A stretch of 64,000 nucleotides of DNA from Oscillospiraceae bacterium CM (GTDB lineage: Bacteria > Bacillota > Clostridia > Oscillospirales > Oscillospiraceae). Location of the stretch: contig CP072107.1 of assembly GCA_022870705.1 (NCBI GenBank), positions 1,610,501 to 1,674,500 on the forward strand. Direction: 5' to 3'. Each line of letters starts with the position of its first letter. Positions within the stretch are counted from its first letter, which is position 1. The notes beneath the pieces are model-generated. The model was given only the letters and a program-made list of their open reading frames with translations. It was not told where the DNA came from and searched no databases. The position numbers were made by a program, and so were the translations under genes. Shown here piece by piece: positions 25,272 through 33,500 of this stretch.

Positions 25272-26381
25272 ATGGGACATATTAAAATCGGCGCATTCAT
25301 CGCGGCAAAACGGAAAGAGCGCGGCTTGACACAGGAGGAGCTTGCCTCTTATCTCGGTGTCTCAAAGCCGGCCGTTTCCAAATGGGAGTCCGGCCAGAGC
25401 TATCCCGATATCGTGCTGCTGCCTGTTTTGGCCGCCTTTTTCAACACAAGTGTCGACGCGCTGCTCGGCTATGAAGCGCAGCTGTCTAAGCAGGAGATCA
25501 AAGCGCTGTACAAAAAACTCTCCGCCCGTTTTGCGACTGAACCGTTTGAGACGGTTATGGCTGAATGCCGTGATTATGTTAAAAAATATCACGCCTGCTG
25601 GAATCTTCTATACGCGGTTTCACTTCTCTATACAAACCACGCCATGCTTGGAGGCAGCTCCGACGCGGCGGAAGCCGTGCTGCATGAAGCCGCCGCGCTG
25701 CTCGAGCGCGTCGAGACGGAGAGCGGCGAGGCAACGCTCGCCAAAGAGGCGTTGTCCCTTCGCGCCTACTGCTATCTGGCCACAGGCCGCGCCGCCGAGG
25801 CTATCGATCTCCTCGGCGACGCAGACACACACGCGCTGCCGATTGACCCGCTGCTGGCGAAAGCGTATATGCTCAAAGGTGATACCGACCGTGCCAAGGA
25901 GCTGCTCCAGCGCTTTATCTACACAAGCGGCGTCACCGTTATCGCCGCGATGCCGGATCTGATGCTGCTGTATGCCGATACGCCAAATAAGCTGGACGCG
26001 TGTCTTTTAATCGCCGCGCTAATCGGCGACGCATTTGAGCTTCGAAAGACCCAGCCTCATCATTATTTTGCGCTGTATCTGACAGCGGCTGCCCTATTTG
26101 CCGCCCTCGGCGCTGTAGAAAAGGCCCTCGACATCCTTGAAGATTACGTCGGCATCGTCACCGACGAGACTATTTATCCGCTGAAACTGCGGGGCAGCGC
26201 GTTCTTTGACCGAATTGAGCCGTATTTCGATACACTTCGTCTCGGCAACATGGCTCCGCGCAGCGAAACGCTGATTAAAAAGGACTTAAAAGACGCCGTT
26301 ATCTGCAACCCGGCCTTTGACGGCCTAAAGACGCTCGACCGTTTCCGTGCACTTGCCGAGCGGCTCGGCCGTTTAGAATAA
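25272..26381 (+). CDS. XRE-family transcriptional regulator with TPR-like C-terminal domain
   Basis: 369 residues. Residues 7-60 form a Cro/C1-type helix-turn-helix (GLTQEELASYLGVSKPAVSKWE), followed by AALLGYEAQLSK-type linker and a long helical region with repeated Ala-rich helix pairs (e.g. ALSLRAYCYLATGRAAEAID, AKAYMLKGDTDRAKELL) that looks like TPR repeats. GAGGTGAT precedes the ATG. Genes of this type often head small ABC-transporter operons in Clostridia, as here. The regulator probably controls its own operon through the palindrome at 25176-25196. Confidence 0.9.
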   Translation: MGHIKIGAFIAAKRKERGLTQEELASYLGVSKPAVSKWESGQSYPDIVLLPVLAAFFNTSVDALLGYEAQLSKQEIKALYKKLSARFATEPFETVMAECRDYVKKYHACWNLLYAVSLLYTNHAMLGGSSDAAEAVLHEAAALLERVETESGEATLAKEALSLRAYCYLATGRAAEAIDLLGDADTHALPIDPLLAKAYMLKGDTDRAKELLQRFIYTSGVTVIAAMPDLMLLYADTPNKLDACLLIAALIGDAFELRKTQPHHYFALYLTAAALFAALGAVEKALDILEDYVGIVTDETIYPLKLRGSAFFDRIEPYFDTLRLGNMAPRSETLIKKDLKDAVICNPAFDGLKTLDRFRALAERLGRLE

Positions 26382-26404
26382 TCACTTAGAAAGGATCTGT
26401 CAAA

Positions 26405-26614
26405 ATGTCTAACTTGTCAGCACTCACGCCGTATATCCCCTTTCTCATTCCGATTGCCGCCGTCGAACTTGGGCTTCTGATTGCCGCACTCATCTCGATC
26501 TTTCGCCACAAGACATATCGCGTCGGGAACAGAGTTATCTGGATTATTGTCGCGGTGGTCTTCAATATCATTGGCCCCATCCTTTACTTTGCCATCGCGC
26601 GGGGTGACGAGTGA
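26405..26614 (+). CDS. Small membrane protein with PLDc_N domain
   Basis: 69 residues with two hydrophobic segments (about 9-31 and 43-64). The sequence IWIIVAVVFNIIGPILYFAIAR matches the N-terminal transmembrane domain found in cardiolipin synthases and in small stand-alone proteins next to ABC transporters. AGAAAGGA lies before the ATG. Its stop overlaps the start of the ATPase gene, so they are translationally coupled. It may be an immunity or accessory subunit of the transporter; unproven. Confidence 0.82.
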   Translation: MSNLSALTPYIPFLIPIAAVELGLLIAALISIFRHKTYRVGNRVIWIIVAVVFNIIGPILYFAIARGDE

Positions 26615-27528
26615 TGGATATCCTATCCCTCCGGCACGTGTCAAAAAGCTTTGGCAGTCTCGACGTCATTCGAGACCTGAACCTGACTGTCCGGGAACAC
26701 GCCGTCTACGGCCTGATTGGTAAAAACGGCGCCGGTAAGACGACAACAATGAAAATGGTGCTCGGCTTCTTAAAAGCGACGGCCGGCGAGATCACCGTCT
26801 GCGGCGAAAAAGTTGTTTACGGCCAATCAAAAACGAACAGGCATATCGGGTATCTGCCGGACGTGCCGGAATTTTACGGCTTTATGAGGCCGATGGAATA
26901 TTTAACGCTTTGCGGTGAAATTTCCGGCATGACGCCGTCGGACATTAAGCGGCGTGCCGGAGAATTATTGGAATGCGTCGGCCTCGGCACCGTGAACAGA
27001 AAAATCGGCGGGTTTTCACGCGGGATGAAGCAGCGGCTGGGCATCGCGCAGGCATTGCTCGGCGCGCCGAAGCTTCTGATTTGCGACGAGCCGACGTCGG
27101 CGCTCGACCCGGTCGGGCGCAAGGAACTGCTCGACATCCTTCAAGGCGTCCGAAGCGAAACAGCGATCATCTTTTCAACACACATTCTTGCCGACGTAGA
27201 GCGCGTTTGTGACGACATTGGGATTTTGGACGGCGGCCGGCTTGTTTTAAGCGGCAGGCTTTCCGAGGTCAAAAACACATACCGAAGCGATTGCGTGTTC
27301 ATTGAACCGGCAAAAAAAGAAAGCGCCGGGCAGCTCGCCGAAAAACTGGCGTTACTGCCGGACGTTAAAAGTGCCGCCGCCGCGGAAAACGGCGTCATCG
27401 CACAGCTGCAAAGCGGCGGCGACGCGCGCGCCATCCTCTCCGCTCTGGTCAGCGCGAATCTCGCCATTGTCAAATTTGAAGTCCGCGAGCCGTCGCTTGA
27501 AGACGTCTTTCTGGAGGTGATCCAATGA
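26614..27528 (+). CDS. ABC transporter ATP-binding protein
   Basis: 304 residues from ATG 26614, which overlaps the previous stop (TGATG); a GTG one codon earlier is also possible. Walker A is GKNGAGKTTT (~38), the signature is FSRGMKQRLGIAQALL, and Walker B is LLICDEPTSALDP. A C-terminal domain of about 90 residues (EPAKKESAGQLAEKLALLPD) is typical of the BcrA/YxlF-type exporter ATPases, often for antimicrobial peptides or antibiotics. Works with the permease that overlaps its 3' end. Confidence 0.92.
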   Translation: MDILSLRHVSKSFGSLDVIRDLNLTVREHAVYGLIGKNGAGKTTTMKMVLGFLKATAGEITVCGEKVVYGQSKTNRHIGYLPDVPEFYGFMRPMEYLTLCGEISGMTPSDIKRRAGELLECVGLGTVNRKIGGFSRGMKQRLGIAQALLGAPKLLICDEPTSALDPVGRKELLDILQGVRSETAIIFSTHILADVERVCDDIGILDGGRLVLSGRLSEVKNTYRSDCVFIEPAKKESAGQLAEKLALLPDVKSAAAAENGVIAQLQSGGDARAILSALVSANLAIVKFEVREPSLEDVFLEVIQ

Positions 27529-28289
27529 ACGGCTTGATCGCTTTTTCAAAGAAGGAATTGACAGAGCAGCTGCGCAGCTTTAAGGCCCTTATCCTGATGG
27601 CCGTTCTCTTCCTTTTCGGCATGATGAGCCCGCTCACGGCAAAAATCCTGCCGGACATTTTTACCGGGATGCAGGTTCAGGGCATTACAATCATTATTCC
27701 GACGCCGACCGCGTTTGACGCGTATGCCCAGTTTTTCAAAAACGTCGGCCAGATGGGGCTTTTGGTTCTCCTGCTTTTATACGGCGGCCTGCTGTCGCAG
27801 GATGTGACGAAGGGGACGCTGATTGTTCTGCTTGCCAAGGGGTTATCCCGCAGCGCCGTCATTGCAGCGAAGTTTATCACTTCACTCATCGTCTGGACTG
27901 CCGGATACGCCCTGGCCGCGTTTACCGCCTGGGGTTATACCATTTATCTCTTCGGCGCAGACGTCGTGCCGAACCTTCTGCCGGCTTTTTTCAGCCTCTG
28001 GCTTTTCGGGGCCTTCCTTCTTGCGCTGCTGCTTTTTGCCAGCACGGCAGCACCGGGCAATTACGGCGGGCTTTTGGTAACGGGCGCGATTATCATCGTG
28101 ATGCTCATCCTGAACACCTTCCCGATTGTCTCAAAATGGAACCCCGCTACACTTGCGGCCTCGAGCACCGCGCTGTTAAACGGCTCTCTCTCAACCGGGG
28201 AAATGGCGGTGACGGCTTATCTCACGGCTGGTTTAATTGTGGCGCTCGTCGCGCTGGCCATCGTTATTTTCAAAAAAAAGCAGCTATGA
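27525..28289 (+). CDS. ABC-2 type transporter permease
   Basis: 254 residues with about six hydrophobic helices (e.g. ALILMAVLFLFGMMSPLTA, LLVLLLLYGGLL, LLVTGAIIIVMLILNTFP). The motif SQDVTKGTLIVLLAKGLSR is the usual cytoplasmic coupling region of ABC-2 permeases. ATGA overlap with the ATPase gene. Substrate unknown; export of a toxic peptide or drug is the usual role of this arrangement. Confidence 0.9.
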   Translation: MNGLIAFSKKELTEQLRSFKALILMAVLFLFGMMSPLTAKILPDIFTGMQVQGITIIIPTPTAFDAYAQFFKNVGQMGLLVLLLLYGGLLSQDVTKGTLIVLLAKGLSRSAVIAAKFITSLIVWTAGYALAAFTAWGYTIYLFGADVVPNLLPAFFSLWLFGAFLLALLLFASTAAPGNYGGLLVTGAIIIVMLILNTFPIVSKWNPATLAASSTALLNGSLSTGEMAVTAYLTAGLIVALVALAIVIFKKKQL

Positions 28290-28322
28290 GCATGTTGTGG
28301 CAAAAGCCGAATATAACATCAG

Positions 28323-28353
28323 AAAGAGGCAGGCCTTGTCGGCCTGCCTCTTT
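28323..28353 (+). terminator. Terminator of the XRE-ABC operon
   Basis: AAAGAGGCAGGCC, loop TTGTC, GGCCTGCCTCTTT. Almost the same stem recurs at 30265-30294. It may also act for the converging minus-strand gene. Confidence 0.75.
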
Positions 28354-28388
28354 GGCACCTATGCGGCAGCTATGTTGTCGCCGGTTAT

Positions 28389-29777
28389 CTAACCTTTATA
28401 ATCGCTCCCCGATGTCGCTTCCTTGATATCGATAATTGGCGTTTTATTAATGTCAAGTAACTTCAATATAGCAATAATATCAGCTTTGTTAATGTCAATA
28501 TCACCGGGTGTACCGTTTCTTAAAGTATATCGTCCGTTGAACCATAGTGCTGCACCATCGCCAGACGTTGCGCTATTTATTGATCCATTCGTACCCAGAC
28601 CATCACCGTTAAAATCAAATGTAATGGCCGCATATATTAATGATTCACAGTCTGAATACAGATCCTCGCTGCTATTCCAATCCTTAAAGGGAGCATTGTT
28701 GAGCTGCCATGTATTATAGTATTCCGAGTTAATGTCATCTACCCAAACAGTACCCGGAATAACACTCTTAAAAAGTAAATTTGTTTCGGGCTGTGTCAGG
28801 CCGAAAACAAAACCAAGCGCGAATTTTCCTTTGGGAGTTTTGCCATCGCCATCAGATTTGTTTGGCGTAATACCATTTTTGCCGATATACCCTAAGCACG
28901 AATATTCTTTTGTCCATTTTCCATCAGACCAGTCGTAAAGGGTTATGGACGCATTGCTGCCATTAGCTAATACTTCGATGACTTGTGGATACAACGGGTC
29001 GAGAGCGAAATCTTTGCTTGTTATTGGCGTGGTCTGGCTCAGCGACGTATTGATTATGCATTCATAACCATCACCTGCGATACCGTAAATAGTCGCGATA
29101 ATATTAATATTCCCGTTGTTATCAAAAAACATTGGCATATCTATCGTAATAGCGTCAGAATAAACCGTTGAATTATATAGAGACAGCACTTCTTCGACGT
29201 GATTTTTGTAATTCTGAACTTCCCCCTTAAATCTATCACATATACACGCTCTGGCAGCATCAATGAAAGTTTCTTGGTCTATGTTTACCAAGCTTAATAG
29301 TTCGCTATTGCTAATCTGCTTTCCGGTGTTCTGGTCAACATTATAGACCTGATAAGCGATAAAGTCGTCTCAGTCAAGACATTGTTTAATTATGATTGAT
29401 ACAACGTCTCCCTGTACATAAGTTGAGTAACTTACGTCAAGCAAAACAGGGCTGCAGCCGTCCTTCATAGTTATCAACTCTTTATTTATTTCTTCCATAC
29501 AATTAGTATATATTTCCGAGTTTGTGTTCTTGGCATCTGCGGTATCCAAGTTAATTTTTGGGACGTGATAAGAAATTTTGTATGAATTGTTTACACCGTC
29601 CGTATAAAGATCTTCATATGTATACTGATCGGAAACTAAACCGCCTGATCGGTCCTGCGCGTCAGAAACACCCGGTCGTCCATTACGAAAAGTCAATATG
29701 ATGCCGACCACAGCTATCGCTATGATTATGATAACGGCAGCAATCATCGAACCGATTATAAGCTTTTTAGGAGCCAT
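28389..29777 (-). pseudogene. Membrane-anchored L,D-transpeptidase-like protein, split by an in-frame UGA and lacking the catalytic Cys
   Basis: The two frames 29777-29370 and 29369-28389 are in the same phase and separated only by TGA at 29370-29372; protein-like sequence continues directly across it (VSIIIKQCLD, stop, DDFIAYQVYNVDQNTGKQIS). Start ATG 29777 has GGAGG 7 bases upstream. The full product would be ~462 residues: one transmembrane helix (~6-28), an RsiV/PdaC-like extracellular domain (~40-240) and a YkuD-type domain with GKNGITPNKSDGDGKTPKGK and VWVDDINSEYYNTW. Where active relatives have FLH and TAGC, this one has LWFN and TPGDID, so both catalytic His and Cys are gone. It is either a decaying gene or a pseudoenzyme in a strain with a nonsense mutation. 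AT-rich. Confidence 0.75.
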
Positions 29778-30264
29778 AACGCATCCTCCTTGGTTGCTTA
29801 ATGGGAAGCACATTATCTGCTGCGGTAATTAATCCATTCTATAGCGTCCAATATGTTTCTTTTGGGCAAAAAAATACTGCTTAGACAGATTGACCTATCG
29901 GTCATTGATTTTTGGATTGAAAGATAAAGCCGTTGCAGGTGTGGTAAGTCGGACATGTCACCAACTTTACCAAGTAGGTAAGCTGAATATGGTACGGAGT
30001 CTTCGTAATCATCTGACAGCGTGAACTAGAATTAGTTTCAAATATCGGATCAAGCAAAGACCTCCTTAGTAAAATAATTATCCTTTTTCAGATTGCACTG
30101 GCTGGACACTCAAAGACATAACCTCCAATTTTCCGCATTGCGCCTAATTGCTATTACCAGTAGCAAAAACTCATCTCTTTTTACATAATACACCTTAATA
30201 TTCCAGTTTGGAAGATAGTATTATCACTGTTTTTGGGAAATTTAGAATTTTGTGTTGAAAAAAG
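29778..30264. other. Intergenic region without recognisable genes
   Basis: About 490 bp, AT-rich. A good Shine-Dalgarno-like CTAAGGAGGTC occurs on the minus strand near 30060, followed by TTG and only 14 codons before a stop, so it may be a remnant. Nothing else can be supported. Confidence 0.5.
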
Positions 30265-30294
30265 AAGAGGCAGGCTGAAAAACGCCTGCCTCTT
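30265..30294 (-). terminator. Terminator of the metal-binding lipoprotein gene
   Basis: Minus strand: AAGAGGCAGGC, loop GTTTTTCA, GCCTGCCTCTT, then CTTTTTTC. It starts 28 bp after the stop at 30323. Confidence 0.85.
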
Positions 30295-30322
30295 TGTTAT
30301 ATGGTTGGCTCGGTGCTGGGTG

Positions 30323-31234
30323 TTACTTCAAGCTGTCATATATTGATGCCAAATTTGCCGTCATGCGCTGGAGATAGGACTGCCCGTCCTCTGAGCTTTC
30401 CAGCGTATAGATCGTCTTCACCTGTGCGCCGACCTCATTGGCCAGCGTTTGGGAGACGGCTGGGCTTGCCATTTGCTCGGCAAAGATTGTTTTGACGTTG
30501 TGTTCCCGGCAGTATGTGATCAGCGCCGCGAGCTTCTGCGCTGTCGGCTCGCCTTCAGCGAAGACATCTTCGACGCTGTTTTGCGTCAAGCCGAAATCAC
30601 GGCAGAGATAGCCGAACGCCGCGTGGCCCGTGACAAAATCTTTCGTCGAGACGGTTTGGAATTTCGCGGCGTATTCTGAATAGAGGCCTTCAAGCTGCGC
30701 AGTAAAATCGGCACCGTTTTGTTCAAACAGCGCTTTATTCTCTGGCGACGCCTTGATGAGCGCATTTTGAATATTGCGGACCTCGACTTGAGCGCCTTTG
30801 AGGCTCAGCCAGAGATGCGGGTCATACTGCCCGTGCTCGCTGATTTCCGCAGCGTTTGTTAACACAATCGGCTCGGCGCCTTCCGACGCGTTGACAACAA
30901 TTAACCCGCTGTTACCGGATGATGCCAGCGCCTCATCCACCCATGACTCCAGCCCAAGACCGTTATAGACAAAGACATCGGCCTCCGAGAGCGCCGCAAG
31001 GTCCTTTGCCTTCGGCTCGAAATCGTGTACTTCCGTGCCGTCCGGAACGATCACGGAGACTGCGACCTTGTCGCCGCCGACGGTTTCGGCAAACTGCCGC
31101 AGCACATCAAACGTCACAACGACCTTGATTTTACCGTTATCAGCTGTCTGGCCCTTCGGCTGCCCGACATTGCAGCTTGAAGCGCCGAGTATGACGGCGA
31201 GGCCGACCATGAGCGCAAGCCATTTTTTAACCAT
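30323..31234 (-). CDS. Zinc/manganese ABC transporter substrate-binding lipoprotein (ZnuA/TroA type)
   Basis: 303 residues from ATG 31234, with GGAGG 8 bases upstream; longer starts overlap that site. Lipobox GASSC anchors it outside the membrane. The cluster A-I metal-site residues are present: His in TEVHDFEP, His in DPHLWLS, His in VTGHAAFGYL, and an acidic residue in TIFAEQMASP. No long His-rich loop is seen between the first two ligands. It should capture Zn or Mn for an ABC importer, but no importer ATPase or membrane subunit is next to it; the FetAB-like pair upstream is an exporter type. The gap of 114 bp to FetB holds a weak GCGGGC hairpin. Confidence 0.92.
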   Translation of the reverse strand: MVKKWLALMVGLAVILGASSCNVGQPKGQTADNGKIKVVVTFDVLRQFAETVGGDKVAVSVIVPDGTEVHDFEPKAKDLAALSEADVFVYNGLGLESWVDEALASSGNSGLIVVNASEGAEPIVLTNAAEISEHGQYDPHLWLSLKGAQVEVRNIQNALIKASPENKALFEQNGADFTAQLEGLYSEYAAKFQTVSTKDFVTGHAAFGYLCRDFGLTQNSVEDVFAEGEPTAQKLAALITYCREHNVKTIFAEQMASPAVSQTLANEVGAQVKTIYTLESSEDGQSYLQRMTANLASIYDSLK

Positions 31235-31348
31235 GCTTTTTACCTCCATTGCGTGTTGACAAAGGCAATCCATTGAGACTGCTTTGCGTATATAAATGGG
31301 TTTGACACGGCGGGCACACAAAGGCCCGCGCTTATCATAAGAAGCGCT

Positions 31349-32113
31349 TTAGCGCACGAGCTGCTTACGCGCGTTGAAAAAGCCCTTATAAGCCAGATAG
31401 CAGGCGACAAACGACGAAATGGACGTTGTTGACAGCAGCATAAACGTCACCATTATCTGATACTTAATGGCGTTCAAAGGCGACGTTCCCGCAAGGATAA
31501 GGCCTGTCATCATGCCGGGGAGGGCGACGATGCCAAGTGTTTTCGCCGAATCGATCGTCGGCATCATGCCTGTTCTGATGGCGTCGCGGATGATCTCGAC
31601 GGTGGATGGCAGGATATCTGCCCCGAGCGCCAATTTCGTCTCCACTTCCTGCCGTTTTATCTTGAAATCGGATGTTAGCTGCCGATAGCAAAGCCCCAGC
31701 GCGACCATCGAATTGCTGATGACCATGCCGCCGACAGGAATGATCTGGTACGCGTCATACGCAATCGCCCCGGCCAGAATCAAAACAGAGAGCGTGACGG
31801 CTGTCCCCAGGGCGATGGCTGCGACGGAAATGAGCCATCCGTTTTTGAGACCTTTTCCCCTTTTTGCGGCGTTATAAGCGGCGTTGACCATCATGAAAAT
31901 AAGCAGCAGCGTTGTGAAAACGGGGCTTTTCATGCCGAATATATACTGCAGAACATACCCGACGGCAATAAGCTGAACAACAGCCCGGATGACGCTGACG
32001 AGCGTTTCCTTCTCAAGCTTCAGCTTCTGCCAATACGAGAAAACAAGCGTTATCAGAACAAGCAATGACGCTATCAAAAGCGATGTCAAACTGATTGGAT
32101 TTGATCCCGTCAC
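31349..32113 (-). CDS. fetB: FetB-like (UPF0014) metal export permease
   Basis: 254 residues from GTG 32113, which overlaps the ATPase stop by GTGA and has GGGAGG 7 bases before it; a GTG at 32128 would lie inside the ribosome binding site region. Seven or so membrane helices. Family motifs include YNAAKRGKG, IPVGGMVISNSMVALGLCY, DAIRTGMMPTIDSAKTLGIVALPGMMTG and a terminal SSFVACYLAY. Known: with FetA, FetB exports iron in Escherichia coli and relieves oxidative stress. The nearby ferritin-like protein fits iron handling. Confidence 0.93.
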   Translation of the reverse strand: MTGSNPISLTSLLIASLLVLITLVFSYWQKLKLEKETLVSVIRAVVQLIAVGYVLQYIFGMKSPVFTTLLLIFMMVNAAYNAAKRGKGLKNGWLISVAAIALGTAVTLSVLILAGAIAYDAYQIIPVGGMVISNSMVALGLCYRQLTSDFKIKRQEVETKLALGADILPSTVEIIRDAIRTGMMPTIDSAKTLGIVALPGMMTGLILAGTSPLNAIKYQIMVTFMLLSTTSISSFVACYLAYKGFFNARKQLVR

Positions 32114-32781
32114 CTTAAAACCTCCCACGATTTCAGCTTGCCAGCTTCCATAATCATCTGCGTGTCGGCGATACGGCGGCTTTGCAGAGGATCATGTGTG
32201 ACCCACAAGACGGTCGTCCCCGCTTCGTTTTCAGCTTTGACGACACGCTCAACGGCGGATGCGTTCTCTGAGTCAAGCGCCGACGTTATTTCGTCGAGCA
32301 GCAGAATCTCTGGCCTGAACAGCAAAGAGCGGATGAAGGCAATCCGCTGCTTTTCGCCCCCGGAAAGGTCTTTGACATCACGCGCCAAATAATCGTCCGT
32401 CAAACCGATCATCTCAAACAGGTCGCGCACCCGGTTCTGATCGATCCGTAAATTCCTGATGGCGTACGGGAATTTAATATTATCCAAGACCGTATCACCA
32501 AAGAGATACGGCGTCTGAAAGCAATAGGCGATGCTTCTGCGCAGCTGGATGGGATTGTACGCCTCTAAGCTTTTACCGTTATACACAATGACGCCGCCCG
32601 TCGGACTAATCAGATGACTGCACAGCCGGAGCAGCGTGCTTTTGCCGCTGCCGGACGGGCCCATGATTGAAACACAATCCCCCGCGTCTATGCGCAGCGA
32701 AATATTATCGAGTATTGTTTTCCCGTCGCTTTCATAGCTGACGTTCTTCAATTCTAATAACGGCAAATGAAATACCCCCAT
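32110..32781 (-). CDS. fetA: FetA-like ABC transporter ATP-binding protein
   Basis: About 223 residues. Walker A GPSGSGKST, signature DLSGGEKQRIAFIRSLL, Walker B ILLLDEITSALDSEN, His switch WVTHDP. The DEITSALD (Ile in place of the usual Pro) is common in the FetA group. Start is uncertain: ATG 32781 lacks a ribosome binding site, while a TTG at 32766 has GGGGGT 7 bases before it and would give the usual N-terminus (PLLELKNVSY). The permease overlaps its stop codon, so the two are coupled. Confidence 0.9.
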   Translation of the reverse strand: MGVFHLPLLELKNVSYESDGKTILDNISLRIDAGDCVSIMGPSGSGKSTLLRLCSHLISPTGGVIVYNGKSLEAYNPIQLRRSIAYCFQTPYLFGDTVLDNIKFPYAIRNLRIDQNRVRDLFEMIGLTDDYLARDVKDLSGGEKQRIAFIRSLLFRPEILLLDEITSALDSENASAVERVVKAENEAGTTVLWVTHDPLQSRRIADTQMIMEAGKLKSWEVLR

Positions 32782-32924
32782 TGACCATTGGGAGAACAGG
32801 GCGCACTTATTCAGCTTCATATTCACCGAACCGATCTTTCGGGACTTAAAAGCTTGTTTTCCCGTTTGAATTGTAACACGATTTCCGGGGAACTTCTATA
32901 GAGAATCTGACACGCCGACCAAAA

Positions 32925-32966
32925 CGGGCGCGGCCAGGCGAGGTGATTCCCGCCGGGCCGCGCCCG
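32925..32966 (-). terminator. GC-rich hairpin after the ferritin-like gene
   Basis: CGGGCGCGGCC pairs with GGCCGCGCCCG around a 20-nt loop. T-tracts flank it on both strands (TCTTTTTT on plus, TTTT on minus), so it could work in both directions; the minus-strand gene ending at 32990 is the only visible client. Confidence 0.65.
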
Positions 32967-32989
32967 CTCTTTTTTCAGAATAATGCCGC

Positions 32990-33304
32990 CTACTGCATTG
33001 CAGGCTGAAAATTCTGCTGCTGCTGACTGAGGACGGCCTGTCTCCCTTTCTCCGTCTGTTCCATGTCGTTCGGGCTGAGCACGTACAACAGCTGCTGAAG
33101 CTCGCCGACGTGCTGCCGCTCCTCGTCGGCAATATGAGCTAAAACCTTCTTAACGCGCATATCGCTCGTCGCCGCCGCGTGCGCCTCGTATCCGATGATT
33201 GCCTCGAGCTCCCCTGCAATATCGACACGGAGCGCCTGGAGCGTCTCCTCCGGCGTCATCTGCTTTGTGACGTTGGCGACAAAGGGGTTTCCTAACAGTG
33301 CCAT
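32990..33304 (-). CDS. Small ferritin-like di-iron protein (EncFtn/rubrerythrin-like)
   Basis: 104 residues from ATG 33304, preceded by AAAGGA; the upstream extension to 33391 has no support. Two helices carry the metal ligand pattern: Glu in ELEAIIGYEAH and EExxH in HIADEERQHVGEL. The pattern and length resemble encapsulated ferritins (EncFtn) and short rubrerythrin-like proteins of Clostridia. No encapsulin gene lies in the window. The C-terminus is Gln-rich (SQQQQNFQ). Likely iron oxidation or storage, or peroxide protection, in line with FetAB next door. Confidence 0.72.
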   Translation of the reverse strand: MALLGNPFVANVTKQMTPEETLQALRVDIAGELEAIIGYEAHAAATSDMRVKKVLAHIADEERQHVGELQQLLYVLSPNDMEQTEKGRQAVLSQQQQNFQPAMQ

Positions 33305-33500
33305 CTGATCACATCCTTTCCTGTTTTTAGGATGCGTGGCCGAACGAGATAATATGTATGACGTTCCGAAGATGCGGAAATAAGGCAACATCCTGCAAAA
33401 TTAACAGAATATTGACATTTGAAGCGCCGCAGTCCCTTTAAACAGAGGCTGCCGCTGTGCTACAATAAAAAAACCGACACAGGAAAGGTTTGATACTGTT

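Noticed and set aside
29370-29372. UGA read as selenocysteine
   Set aside because: The position is not an active site, the domain is not a known selenoprotein, and no bacterial SECIS-like hairpin is evident directly after it. A nonsense change or read error is simpler.
31240-31300. ACGCAAAGC before the metal-binding lipoprotein, similar to the c-di-GMP-I core
   Set aside because: The other conserved parts (GCAAACC with hairpin, GACAGCC, closing stem) and a terminator are missing.
32925-32975. Terminator of an unseen plus-strand gene
   Set aside because: No plus-strand frame with a ribosome binding site lies between 32110 and 32925; the hairpin is explained by the minus-strand ferritin-like gene.
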